From: Actinomadura luteofluorescens
GTDB taxonomy: Bacteria; Actinomycetota; Actinomycetes; Streptosporangiales; Streptosporangiaceae
NCBI RefSeq assembly: GCF_013409365.1
Contig: NZ_JACCBA010000001.1
Location: 2,170,001-2,234,000, forward strand
Direction: 5' to 3'
DNA: 64,000 bases
A program made the translations under genes and the position numbers. The notes under the pieces were generated by a model. It was not told where the DNA came from and made no database searches. It was given only the letters and a program-made list of their open reading frames with translations. This document shows positions 1 to 7,216 of the stretch, piece after piece. Position 1 is the first letter of the stretch. Each line of letters begins with the position of its first letter.

Positions 1-1099
1 CGAGCCGCGTCAGCTGCTCGACGGTGTGCCCGACCATGACGGCCGGCCCGCACACGTAGGCGTCGTGACCGTCCCAGGGGCCGCGCCTCGCGACCACGTC
101 GGACAGGTTGCCGTGCTCGATGCCGTCGTCCCCCGACTGGAGCAGCGAGGAGAACCCGTGCCCGCCCGGTTCGTCCGAAACGGCCGGGACGACGGTGAGC
201 CAGGGGAAGCCGTCCGCCAGCTTGGCCAGATCCTCCAGGTCGTAGAGGCCGTCGCGGCTGCGAGCACCGAAGAACAGGTGCACGCGGGGCGGGACGGCGC
301 GGCGGGAGACCTGCTCCAGGATCGCCTTCAGCGGGGCCAGGCCGGTGCTGCCCGCGACGAGCAGGACGTCCCGCGGGGAACTCTCGTCCAGCGTGAGGGT
401 TCCGATGGGGGCGCCCATGCGGACGCGGTCGCCGGCCTGGGTGCCGCGCACGAGCACGGGGCTCACCGGCCCGCCGTCCACCAGCCGGACGTGGAAGTCG
501 ACGGTGTGGTCGGGACGCGGTGCGTTCGCCATCGAGTAGTACCGCCAGTGCCGCAGCCGGGACGGCACTTCGAGCGCGACGGACTGGCCCGGCGCGTACG
601 GCAGGGGCCGGTCGGGCTGGATCCGCAGGACGCTGATGTCGAATCGGCGGCGCTCGACGGCGACGACCTGCCCGTTCCACCAGGCGGGGCTGGTGAGGGC
701 GTTCTCGTCGGCGGCCTCCAGCATGACCTTGGCGACGAGGGTGTAGGCCGCCGTCCAGTCGCTTTCGAGGTCGTCGGTCCAGGCCGTCCCGGAGAAGTGC
801 CGCAGGGTGGCGAGGAGGCTGGCCCCGACGTGCGGGTAGTGCTCGGCCACGATGCCGAACCTGCGGTGGTCACGGCCGAGCTGCTGCAGGAACGGGACGA
901 GATTGGACAGGTCGTCCACCTGGGACACGATGTGCCCGAGGGCGCGCAGCAGCTTGTCGCGCTGCCCGCTCATCCCGATGGGGAACATGTCGCGCAGGTG
1001 GGGGTTGCGTACGAAGAGGTCGGAGTAGAAGAACAGGGCGACCGCGTCGCCCTTCTCGGCGACCTGCGCGAAGCTGGCCTTCAGTCGCTGGGCGTCCAC
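1..1099 (-). CDS. hmp: flavohemoglobin (nitric oxide dioxygenase), C-terminus cut by window edge
   Basis: Globin domain (about residues 1-135) followed by an FAD/NAD(P)H ferredoxin-reductase module, the layout of Hmp, which turns NO plus O2 into nitrate in the cytoplasm. The FAD-binding segment RHWRYYSMA and the nucleotide-binding stretches LLVAGSTGLAPL and YVCGPAVM can be read. The proximal-His segment is IVAEHYPHVGASLL. Start is the GTG at 1097-1099, giving VDAQRLK, which aligns with the start of the upstream globin. 366 codons are visible; the family is usually about 390-400, so only the last few residues are missing. It lies 3 nt after the stop of a single-domain globin of the same subfamily, so the two are probably co-transcribed. 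Confidence 0.93.
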   Translation of the reverse strand, partial: MDAQRLKASFAQVAEKGDAVALFFYSDLFVRNPHLRDMFPIGMSGQRDKLLRALGHIVSQVDDLSNLVPFLQQLGRDHRRFGIVAEHYPHVGASLLATLRHFSGTAWTDDLESDWTAAYTLVAKVMLEAADENALTSPAWWNGQVVAVERRRFDISVLRIQPDRPLPYAPGQSVALEVPSRLRHWRYYSMANAPRPDHTVDFHVRLVDGGPVSPVLVRGTQAGDRVRMGAPIGTLTLDESSPRDVLLVAGSTGLAPLKAILEQVSRRAVPPRVHLFFGARSRDGLYDLEDLAKLADGFPWLTVVPAVSDEPGGHGFSSLLQSGDDGIEHGNLSDVVARRGPWDGHDAYVCGPAVMVGHTVEQLTRL

Positions 1100-1102
1100 G
1101 GA

Positions 1103-1510
1103 TCAGGCGACGGGCTCCGCCGCGGCCTCCGTCATGACCTTCGCGACGACGCCGTAGGCCGCCGTCCAGTCGCGTTCGAGGTCGGCGTTCCATTCCGGGC
1201 CGCTGAAGTGCGCGAGGGTGGCGAGCAGGCTGGCGCCGACGGGCGCGTAATGCTCGGCGACGACACCGAAGCCGTGGTGGCGGCGTCCGAGGTCGGTGAG
1301 GAACGGGACGAGCGCGTCGGGGTCGTCCACGGTCGAGACGATCTGGGACAGCGCCGCGATCAGCACCTCGTGCTGCTTGGCCATCGACGCGGGGAACATC
1401 CGCCTGAGCTGCGGGTCCCGCGCGAAAAGGTCGGCGTAGAAATATTCGGCGACGTCCAGGCCGTTCGTGGCGACCAGGGCGAAATTGTCTTTGAGTTTTT
1501 GCGGATCCAC
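1103..1510 (-). CDS. single-domain globin paralogous to the Hmp globin domain
   Basis: A 135-residue globin without a reductase domain. It aligns along its length with the globin domain of the downstream flavohemoglobin (AEYFYADLF versus ALFFYSDLF; VAEHYAPVGASLLATLAHFSG versus VAEHYPHVGASLLATLRHFSG), so it looks like a tandem duplicate. Start chosen at GTG 1508-1510: an AGAGG lies 8 nt upstream and the resulting VDPQKLK matches VDAQRLK of the neighbour. A GTG 9 nt upstream is possible. Likely heme protein that binds O2 or NO; it could be reduced by the neighbouring reductase domain or store NO/O2. Function beyond globin is not shown by the sequence. Confidence 0.88.
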   Translation of the reverse strand: MDPQKLKDNFALVATNGLDVAEYFYADLFARDPQLRRMFPASMAKQHEVLIAALSQIVSTVDDPDALVPFLTDLGRRHHGFGVVAEHYAPVGASLLATLAHFSGPEWNADLERDWTAAYGVVAKVMTEAAAEPVA

Positions 1511-1519
1511 GGGTGACAC

Positions 1520-2395
1520 CTCTCAGGCGGTTCTCCGGGCCGGACGGGGGGAGTCCGGTGAAGGAGCCGGAGAGCCGCAGGTCCATATGGGTAGTGGATA
1601 GGCCCAGGGCACACAAGCCCGCCAGCGTCGCCGGGTAATCACGGTCGGTGCACGCCGATCCCCTCCGATTACGCGCCACCGGCGCGGATGTGAAGTCTCC
1701 AATCGGTTATAGGCCGGGGGAAGACGGCGGAGACGGGGTCCGCCGCCGTGCCCGAAATGTGAGCGCTGGGCGATGTCACGTTCCAAGGAAAATGTGACGC
1801 GCATCACCATGACCGCGATGGAGCCGCCCGCCCCGGGGCCAGGGCGCCGGGTGCCGCGGGCCCCTGTTACCGCGGCACCCAGGCGCCTCGACCTGCCGGT
1901 GGGCGTCTCACGACGGCCCGGCGACCTCCGGTCGGCCGCCTGCCCGGCCGATCCCATGGAAAGCGACGGCCGCCGCCGGCTTCCTGCGGCGAGCTGAGCC
2001 ACCGCGCCCAGCCCACCGAGGGTGACGGGACGGCCGGCACTGGGCGCGACGGCCTGCCGCCCATAGCGCGGAAAACGTCTCCGCGGGAGGTCTTTCATCG
2101 ATTCTTCTCGTGAGATAATCCACCCTTACCTCTCCGCATCCGTCCGGCTCCGCTCGGCTCCGCCTGATCGGCACGGCCGCGCATTTCCCTTCCATGCGCC
2201 TGAGGCTTCCCGCAGAGAAAAGGAAGGCACGGATGCGGGCACCGCCAGGACGAGCGCTCACCACCCCTGACCTGGCGATCTTGTCACCGCTGGCCATTCC
2301 CCGACCGAGGCGTTAATCTTCGGCTGCCGCCTGATCACCCCGGAAAGGCGGCGCTCTGACATTGGGCCGACACCCCGACCCGAGGAAGGCACGCC
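1520..2395. other. intergenic region without a convincing gene
   Basis: 876 bases between the globin start and the lipoprotein gene. Open frames exist on both strands but they are Arg/Pro-rich, lack good ribosome sites and show no recognisable family. The region should hold the promoters of the globin pair (leftward) and of the lipoprotein (rightward). The only specific element I can point to is the CRP/FNR-like palindrome at 1793-1808. Confidence 0.5.
1793..1808. promoter_or_regulatory. CRP/FNR-like palindrome
   Basis: TGTGA-CGCGCA-TCACC matches the CRP-family consensus TGTGA-N6-TCACA except for the last base. It lies about 280 nt upstream of the globin pair. A CRP/FNR-family factor would suit NO- or oxygen-responsive genes, but the distance is large and a 16-nt match in a region this long could be chance. 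Confidence 0.3.
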
Positions 2396-2917
2396 ATGGC
2401 TCTCCGGTTCACTCCCCGCGCCGGCGGCGCGCTCGCCGTCACCGCGCTCGCCATGGCATTTCTCGCGTCCGCTTGCGGCGGTGACGACAAGGACGGCGGT
2501 GATGAGGTCTTCCGGCCGCCGTCCCCGTCGCCCACATCGTCCGCGCAGCAGGACACCGACCCGGGCGCCCAGGAGGGGATCGAGGGTGCGCGGGCCGCGC
2601 TCCAGGCCTTCCTGCGCGGCCAGGCCGCCGGCGACCCGGCGGTATGCCGCTACGTCGCGAAGGACGGCGACTTCCTTGAGGGCCAGCCGCTCAACGGCGA
2701 CTGCCCGGCCGGCGTGCGCAACACGCCGCACTTCCTCCGGCCCCAGGAGCGGCAGGCCCTGCGGACCCTGACCGTGAAGGGCGGCCGGCTCTCGGGCGAG
2801 GAGGCGGTCATCCCCTTCTCCGCCCTGCACTGGACGAGCGGCTCCATGGTGGAGCGCACCCTCCAGAGCGAGTTCACCCTGCGCCACGACGGGGAGGTCT
2901 GGCAGATCGTGAAATGA
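2396..2917 (+). CDS. secreted lipoprotein of unknown function
   Basis: 173 residues. Signal peptide with a hydrophobic core (residues about 10-25) ends in the lipobox LASAC with Cys27, followed by an Asp/Gly and a Pro/Ser-rich linker. The remaining roughly 120 residues (ARAALQAFLRGQAAGDPAVC...; LQSEFTLRHDGEVWQIVK at the end) resemble the small SnoaL/DUF4878-like lipoprotein domains of actinobacteria, with two further cysteines that could pair. An AGGAAGG ribosome site precedes the ATG. Probably exported and anchored to the outer face of the membrane. Function unknown. Confidence 0.85.
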   Translation: MALRFTPRAGGALAVTALAMAFLASACGGDDKDGGDEVFRPPSPSPTSSAQQDTDPGAQEGIEGARAALQAFLRGQAAGDPAVCRYVAKDGDFLEGQPLNGDCPAGVRNTPHFLRPQERQALRTLTVKGGRLSGEEAVIPFSALHWTSGSMVERTLQSEFTLRHDGEVWQIVK

Positions 2918-2935
2918 CCTCGGGATCACTGCGGC

Positions 2936-3859
2936 TCAGGCCCGGTACATGGCGATCCAGTCGACGGAAAGGGTCACGTCCCGCGTCCGGCTGACCCCCT
3001 TCGTCGTCAGCTTGGCCATCTGCGGGAACCAGTCGAGCTGGATGGCCTGCCCCATCTTCCCGGGCGGCAGCGCCTCCCGCTTGGACGTGTGGAACCACCT
3101 GCGGCCGTCCACGTAGCCCGTCATGCCCCTGGAGTTCCACTCCACCGCGAAGGCGTGCCACTTCGTCAGGTCGACGCGCAGGTGGGCGTCCAGGCGCCGG
3201 GAGTCCTTCTCGGGCCCGTAGTGAAGGAAGAAGTTGGTCCCGTTGCGCAGGCCCTTGTCGCCGTAGGTCTCCATCCAGTCGATCTCCCCGCCTCCGTTGC
3301 GCGGGTCGGTGCCGCCACCGCCGCCGACCGGCCACAGCAGCAGGTTGGCGTTGTAGCAGGCGCATCCCCGGCTGACCCGGACGCGGGCCTCCCAGCGCCC
3401 GGTCTTCTGGGCGCCCTTCATCCAGGCGACGCCCCCGGTGTCGCCGTTGCGCCTGCCCTTGATGCGCAGGACGCCGTTCCGGACGGTCACCGCCTTGGCG
3501 ACGCGGCGGCCGCGGCCGCCGTTGCCCGGCCCCGTGTAGACCTCCCAGGCCCGCCGGTCGAAGGTCCGGAATCCGTCGGAGGCGATCGGGCGCCCCCACC
3601 CGTACCGCCGCGCCGCGGTGGCCGTGACGCGCTTCTTCTTCCCCTTCTTCGCGCGCTCGGAGTCCCAGGTGTCCTCGTGCGCCCGCGGGCCCGGCTTCCC
3701 GTAGGCGATGGCGGGCGCGGACTTCTCCAGCGAACCGATGGCGCGGGCGGGAGCCTGGTCCGGGACCGCCTCCGGGGCGGCGGCGAGCGCGAACGAGCAG
3801 CCTGCGGCCAGGACTCCGCCGGCGACCACGCCCATTCTGTTTCGGGTCGGCAAAAGCAT
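2936..3859 (-). CDS. secreted glycoside hydrolase family 16-like protein
   Basis: 307 residues. Signal peptide at residues 1-30 (VVAGGVLAAGCSFALAAAPEA), a basic linker (ERAKKGKKKR), then a GH16 jelly-roll. The catalytic motif ExDxxE is visible in GGGEIDWMETYG, with W/Y-rich strands around it (TKWHAFAVEW, TGYVDGRRWF). GH16 enzymes cleave beta-1,3- or beta-1,3/1,4-glucans and related polymers outside the cell; the exact substrate cannot be read here. Start set at ATG 3857-3859 because GGAGGAA precedes it closely; a longer in-frame start at 3931 would bury the signal peptide behind 24 basic residues. The divergent-convergent spacing suggests a single-gene unit. Confidence 0.85.
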   Translation of the reverse strand: MLLPTRNRMGVVAGGVLAAGCSFALAAAPEAVPDQAPARAIGSLEKSAPAIAYGKPGPRAHEDTWDSERAKKGKKKRVTATAARRYGWGRPIASDGFRTFDRRAWEVYTGPGNGGRGRRVAKAVTVRNGVLRIKGRRNGDTGGVAWMKGAQKTGRWEARVRVSRGCACYNANLLLWPVGGGGGTDPRNGGGEIDWMETYGDKGLRNGTNFFLHYGPEKDSRRLDAHLRVDLTKWHAFAVEWNSRGMTGYVDGRRWFHTSKREALPPGKMGQAIQLDWFPQMAKLTTKGVSRTRDVTLSVDWIAMYRA

Positions 3860-3961
3860 CGCGTTCCTCCGGGCGACGAATGAGAAGAAGGCCCGGCCGG
3901 AATGGCGCCGTCCTTCATGTAGTCCGTTCACCCGGAACGTTATGCGGCCGCCCGCGGGCCG

Positions 3962-3983
3962 CCCTAGGGCCCTAGGGCCCTAG
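3962..3983. repeat. tandem CCCTAGGG palindrome
   Basis: Three overlapping CCCTAG units (ccctagggccctagggccc then tag) between the GH16 gene start and the response regulator stop. Each unit is self-complementary and carries CTAG, a tetranucleotide usually rare in bacterial genomes. It could fold as a terminator for the response regulator operon (38 nt past its stop) or be a protein-binding site. Confidence 0.6.
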
Positions 3984-4020
3984 CGGCGGGAGGTGCGGGC
4001 CCCAATCGCGCAGGCCCAGC

Positions 4021-4692
4021 TCAGCCGCCCGGAGGCATCCCGAGCCAGGTCACGATGGCCGTGGCCCGGTTCGGCACGCCGAGTTTCGCATAAATGCGAT
4101 TGATGTAGTTCTTGACGGTTTTCTCGGTGAGAAATAGCTTGGCCGCGATGTCGTGATTCGCATGACCGCGCACGATCAGATCCATGACCTGGACCTCGCG
4201 GGCGGAGAGCCCGAACCGCGCGCGCTGCTCGGCCGGATCGGCCGCGGGCGCCGCGGGCCGGCCCGTCCGCGCGGCGTCGATGAGCGCGGCGCTGGCCGCG
4301 TGCGAGAGGGGGTGGGCCCGGTGCCGGACGGTGTCCCGGATCGCCGCCGCGAGCTCGTCCACCGTGAAGGTGTTGTGCACGAGGTAGCCGACGGCGCCGT
4401 TGCGGACGGCCGACAGGATCACCTCGGGCTCCTCCACCTGGGTGAGCATGATCACGCGGCTGATCCGGCTCAGCGCGGCGGCGGCGCTCACCCCGTCGGC
4501 GCGCGGCATCCGGACGTCGAGCAGGACGACGTCCGGCACGAGCCGCCAGGCGAGCTCCTCGGCCTCGCGGCCGTCGCCCGCCTCGCCCACCACCTCGATG
4601 TCGTCGGTGGACTCCAGCGCGGAGGTGAGGCCGGCGCGAATGAAGGTGTTGTCGTCCACGACCAGGACGCGGTACCGCACGGGCTCGTCCAT
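4021..4692 (-). CDS. NarL/LuxR-family response regulator
   Basis: 223 residues. Receiver domain at about 7-125 with the acidic pair (VVDDN), the phosphorylatable Asp in VVLLDVRMP and the Thr/Lys region (VIMLTQ). C-terminal LuxR-type HTH (FGLSAREVQVMDLIVRGHANHDIAAKLFLTEKTVKNYINRIYAKLGV). ATG at 4690-4692 overlaps the kinase stop as TGATG, so the pair is translationally coupled. DNA-binding partner of the adjacent histidine kinase. In the usual receiver switch position, where Lys is expected (K-P/A), the sequence reads VHNTFT, so the conserved Lys appears replaced; this could alter phospho-signalling. Confidence 0.93.
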   Translation of the reverse strand: MDEPVRYRVLVVDDNTFIRAGLTSALESTDDIEVVGEAGDGREAEELAWRLVPDVVLLDVRMPRADGVSAAAALSRISRVIMLTQVEEPEVILSAVRNGAVGYLVHNTFTVDELAAAIRDTVRHRAHPLSHAASAALIDAARTGRPAAPAADPAEQRARFGLSAREVQVMDLIVRGHANHDIAAKLFLTEKTVKNYINRIYAKLGVPNRATAIVTWLGMPPGG

Positions 4693-5942
4693 CACCGGCT
4701 CCCGAGGGCGGTCCGCGCGGGTTCGGACTCCGGGCCCCCCGCCCCCATCGACACCGTGATCTCGGTGCCGCCGCCGGGGACGGAGCGCACGGCCAGCCGG
4801 CCGCCCGCCCTCCCGGCCCGCTCGTGCATGCCGACGAGGCCGTAGTGTCCGCCGCGGGCGAGCGCGTCCAGCCACCCGGGGTCGTCCGGCCGCCCGGGCA
4901 TGCCCTTGCCGTCGTCGCGCACGCGCACCTCCAGTTCGCCGGCGTCGACCGCCGCGATGATGTCGACGCGGGACGCGTCCGCGTGCCGCCGCACGTTCTC
5001 CAGCGCCTCCCGCACGATCGTGACCAGCTCCCGCCGCGCCGGCGCCGGAAGGTCCGCGCCCGCCGCGATGTCCACCCGCACGGGGACGCCGGTGCGCCCC
5101 TCCCACTCCCCCGCCAGTTCCCGCACGGCGTCGCCCAGCGGGACGCCCGCGGAGTCGTCGCGCAGTTCGGCGATGAGCGAGCGCGCCTCGCGGGTGGCGA
5201 CCTGCGCGGCGGTCGCGATGCGCTGCGCCTCCTGCTCGGCGCGGTCGGGGGACTTGCGGACCCAGCCGGGCAGGCCGTTCGCCGACAGGGCGATCCCGGA
5301 CAGCGTCGCGGTCAGCGAGTCGTGCATCTCCCGGGCCAGCCGGGTGCGCTCCTCGGCGGCCATCGCCTGCGCCTCCATCCGCCAGCGGGTCTCCTCGGCG
5401 GTGGCGTGCTCGTCGAACAGGCGGCGCAGCACCGTGCCGACGAGCGCCGCGACCCCGTAGAAGACGGGCAGCATGACGAGCAGCGGCATGGCGATGCCGC
5501 CGTCGTCGGCGGACGGCGCGTTGCGGTAGAGCGCCGCGTAGTAGAGGACGGCCTGCTGCGCGCACAGCAGCGCGGTGACCGGCCACCGGTACAGCAGCCC
5601 GGCGAGACCGGCGGTCACCACCGTCACGAGGAAGTAGGGGCCGAAGATCCCGCCCACCTGCAGCACCGCGTAGCCGATGAGCACGTCGAAGGCCAGCAGC
5701 GCGGGCTGCTCGAACAGCCGCAGCACGACCTTCTCCCAGCCCGCCAGCACCACGCCGGACACCACGGCCGCGAGGACGAGCACGCCGAGCGCCCAGGGGT
5801 CGCCGCGCACCTGGCCGTCCACCAGCACGGTCACCCCGATGACGAGCACGCGCAGCTGCATCAGCAGGACGAACGTGGTGCCGACCCTGGTCTCGACGGA
5901 ACGCCGCAGAGCAGACGGAACCGATGCACCGGAGCGCGGCAT
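4692..5942 (-). CDS. NarL-type sensor histidine kinase
   Basis: 416 residues. About five or six membrane helices in the first 190 residues, then a HisKA_3 dimerisation domain with the phospho-acceptor His in LAREMHDSLTATLSG and an HATPase with N (REALENVRRHA), G1 (DDGKGMPG) and G2 (GHYGLVGMHERA) boxes. Start set at ATG 5940-5942, which has GGAGGG 8 nt upstream. Longer in-frame starts at 5978 and 6023 lack a ribosome site and run toward the divergent gene. Membrane sensor for the downstream regulator; the signal is unknown. Confidence 0.9.
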   Translation of the reverse strand: MPRSGASVPSALRRSVETRVGTTFVLLMQLRVLVIGVTVLVDGQVRGDPWALGVLVLAAVVSGVVLAGWEKVVLRLFEQPALLAFDVLIGYAVLQVGGIFGPYFLVTVVTAGLAGLLYRWPVTALLCAQQAVLYYAALYRNAPSADDGGIAMPLLVMLPVFYGVAALVGTVLRRLFDEHATAEETRWRMEAQAMAAEERTRLAREMHDSLTATLSGIALSANGLPGWVRKSPDRAEQEAQRIATAAQVATREARSLIAELRDDSAGVPLGDAVRELAGEWEGRTGVPVRVDIAAGADLPAPARRELVTIVREALENVRRHADASRVDIIAAVDAGELEVRVRDDGKGMPGRPDDPGWLDALARGGHYGLVGMHERAGRAGGRLAVRSVPGGGTEITVSMGAGGPESEPARTALGSR

Positions 5943-6045
5943 CGCGGGGGCCCTCCAGTTGACGAGCGCCGAACTCATAACGGTATTGATCTTGTCAAAG
6001 ACCGCAGAACGAACATTAGTCATTCCGGACGAGGAGATCGCTACG

Positions 6046-7203
6046 ATGCCCACGAGAACAAGCGTCCCCGTGCGCGGGAGGACACCGGTGTCGGCTCCGA
6101 GGGCGGTCCCGCAGCCGGAGGAGGCGCGCGCCCCGGCCGATTTACTCGACCTGATGCGCAGCCTGCAGCAATGGTCCGGCCTGCCCCTTTCCGAGCTCGA
6201 GGAGCGGATGCGCGCGGACGGCGTGGTCGCCCCTTCCGGGGTCGACGCGCTCCTCAGCGCGGGCACCCTGCCGAGCCGGGGACTGGTGACCTCCTTCGTG
6301 ACCACATGCGGCCTCGTCCCCGCCGAGCGCGAGCGGTGGCTGCGGGTCTACGACCGCCTGTGCGGGCCCGCCGCCGTGCGGAGCGACCCGCGTGGCCCCG
6401 TGGAGGGCGACAAGCGCGTCGCCGGACGGCCGGCGCTCAACCTCGGCCCCGCGACGCCCCCGGCTCCGATCCGCACCACCCCCGCCCCGGCTTCCGAGAG
6501 CAGCTCCTCCGGGCGCCACGCGGCGCAGCCGCCGAGGGCGCGGCACCGCAAGACGTCATCGCAGGGGCACGCCGGCCGCCGTCCCGTGTCGCTGCTCGTG
6601 GCGGCGCCCGCGATCATCACGATCGGCGTGGTGGTCTCGACGCTGACGGGGGTGTTCGGCGGCGGGGACGGGACGCACCGGCCGCAGACGCCGCCCGGGG
6701 CGGCCCGCAAGGCGACGCCGCCCCCGCCCGGCTGGTACACGGTCATGCCGCTGACCGACGACGAGCGGACCGGCGACTGCCTGTCGATCCTGCCCGACGA
6801 CCGGCTGGACCCGCAGCTGTCGCAGGACAAGTGCGCCGCCGAGGACGCGCTCCAGCGGATCCGGCTCACCTCCGTCCCCGACAGCGCCGGGACGTTCCAG
6901 CTGAAGGCGTGGACGGCCAAGGGCAAGCTGTGGTGCGTGACGCTCGACGACCTCGTCGAGCGCGCCAAGCTGCACATGAAGGAGTGCGGGAACGACGATC
7001 CGATGCAGCGGTTCGGGCTGACGCCCGCGGGCAAGCCGGTGAAGGGCGGGCAGCTGTTCCGCATCGTGCCGCGGGCGACGCGCGACGACGGCATGTGCGT
7101 CGGCGTCGACATCCGGGACACCGGCGGCCTGGAGGCGATCTACGCCGGGTGCGACCGGTCCGGGGTGCGCGGCTACCTGTTCACGCCCGCCGCCGAGCCG
7201 TGA
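6046..7203 (+). CDS. single-pass membrane protein with N-terminal HTH-like domain
   Basis: 385 residues. N-terminal about 30-110 looks like an XRE-type helix-turn-helix (LLDLMRSLQQWSGLPLSELEERM...), followed by a Pro/Ser-rich linker, one membrane helix (LLVAAPAIITIGVVVSTLTGVF, about 200-221) and an external C-terminal domain with several Cys (GDCLSIL, CAAEDALQRIRL, LWCVTLDD, MKECGNDD, GMCVGVD, AGCDRSGV). The outer domain has a ricin/beta-trefoil-like rhythm but I cannot assign it. Start ATG 6046 has GAGGAG upstream. Divergent from the two-component system, so they may share control. Actinobacteria have many HTH-TM proteins of this layout with unknown roles. Confidence 0.8.
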   Translation: MPTRTSVPVRGRTPVSAPRAVPQPEEARAPADLLDLMRSLQQWSGLPLSELEERMRADGVVAPSGVDALLSAGTLPSRGLVTSFVTTCGLVPAERERWLRVYDRLCGPAAVRSDPRGPVEGDKRVAGRPALNLGPATPPAPIRTTPAPASESSSSGRHAAQPPRARHRKTSSQGHAGRRPVSLLVAAPAIITIGVVVSTLTGVFGGGDGTHRPQTPPGAARKATPPPPGWYTVMPLTDDERTGDCLSILPDDRLDPQLSQDKCAAEDALQRIRLTSVPDSAGTFQLKAWTAKGKLWCVTLDDLVERAKLHMKECGNDDPMQRFGLTPAGKPVKGGQLFRIVPRATRDDGMCVGVDIRDTGGLEAIYAGCDRSGVRGYLFTPAAEP

Positions 7204-7216
7204 CCGCGCGGCCGGG

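Noticed and set aside
26..1516. Long plus-strand open frame of 496 codons over the globin genes
   Set aside because: Antisense to two clear globin-family genes; composition Asp/Val/Gly/Arg-skewed and no family match. GC-rich DNA leaves antisense frames open.
1773..1997. 74-codon plus-strand ORF in the globin/lipoprotein gap
   Set aside because: Arg/Pro/Ala-rich with no ribosome site or recognisable domain; overlapped by equally poor frames on the other strand.
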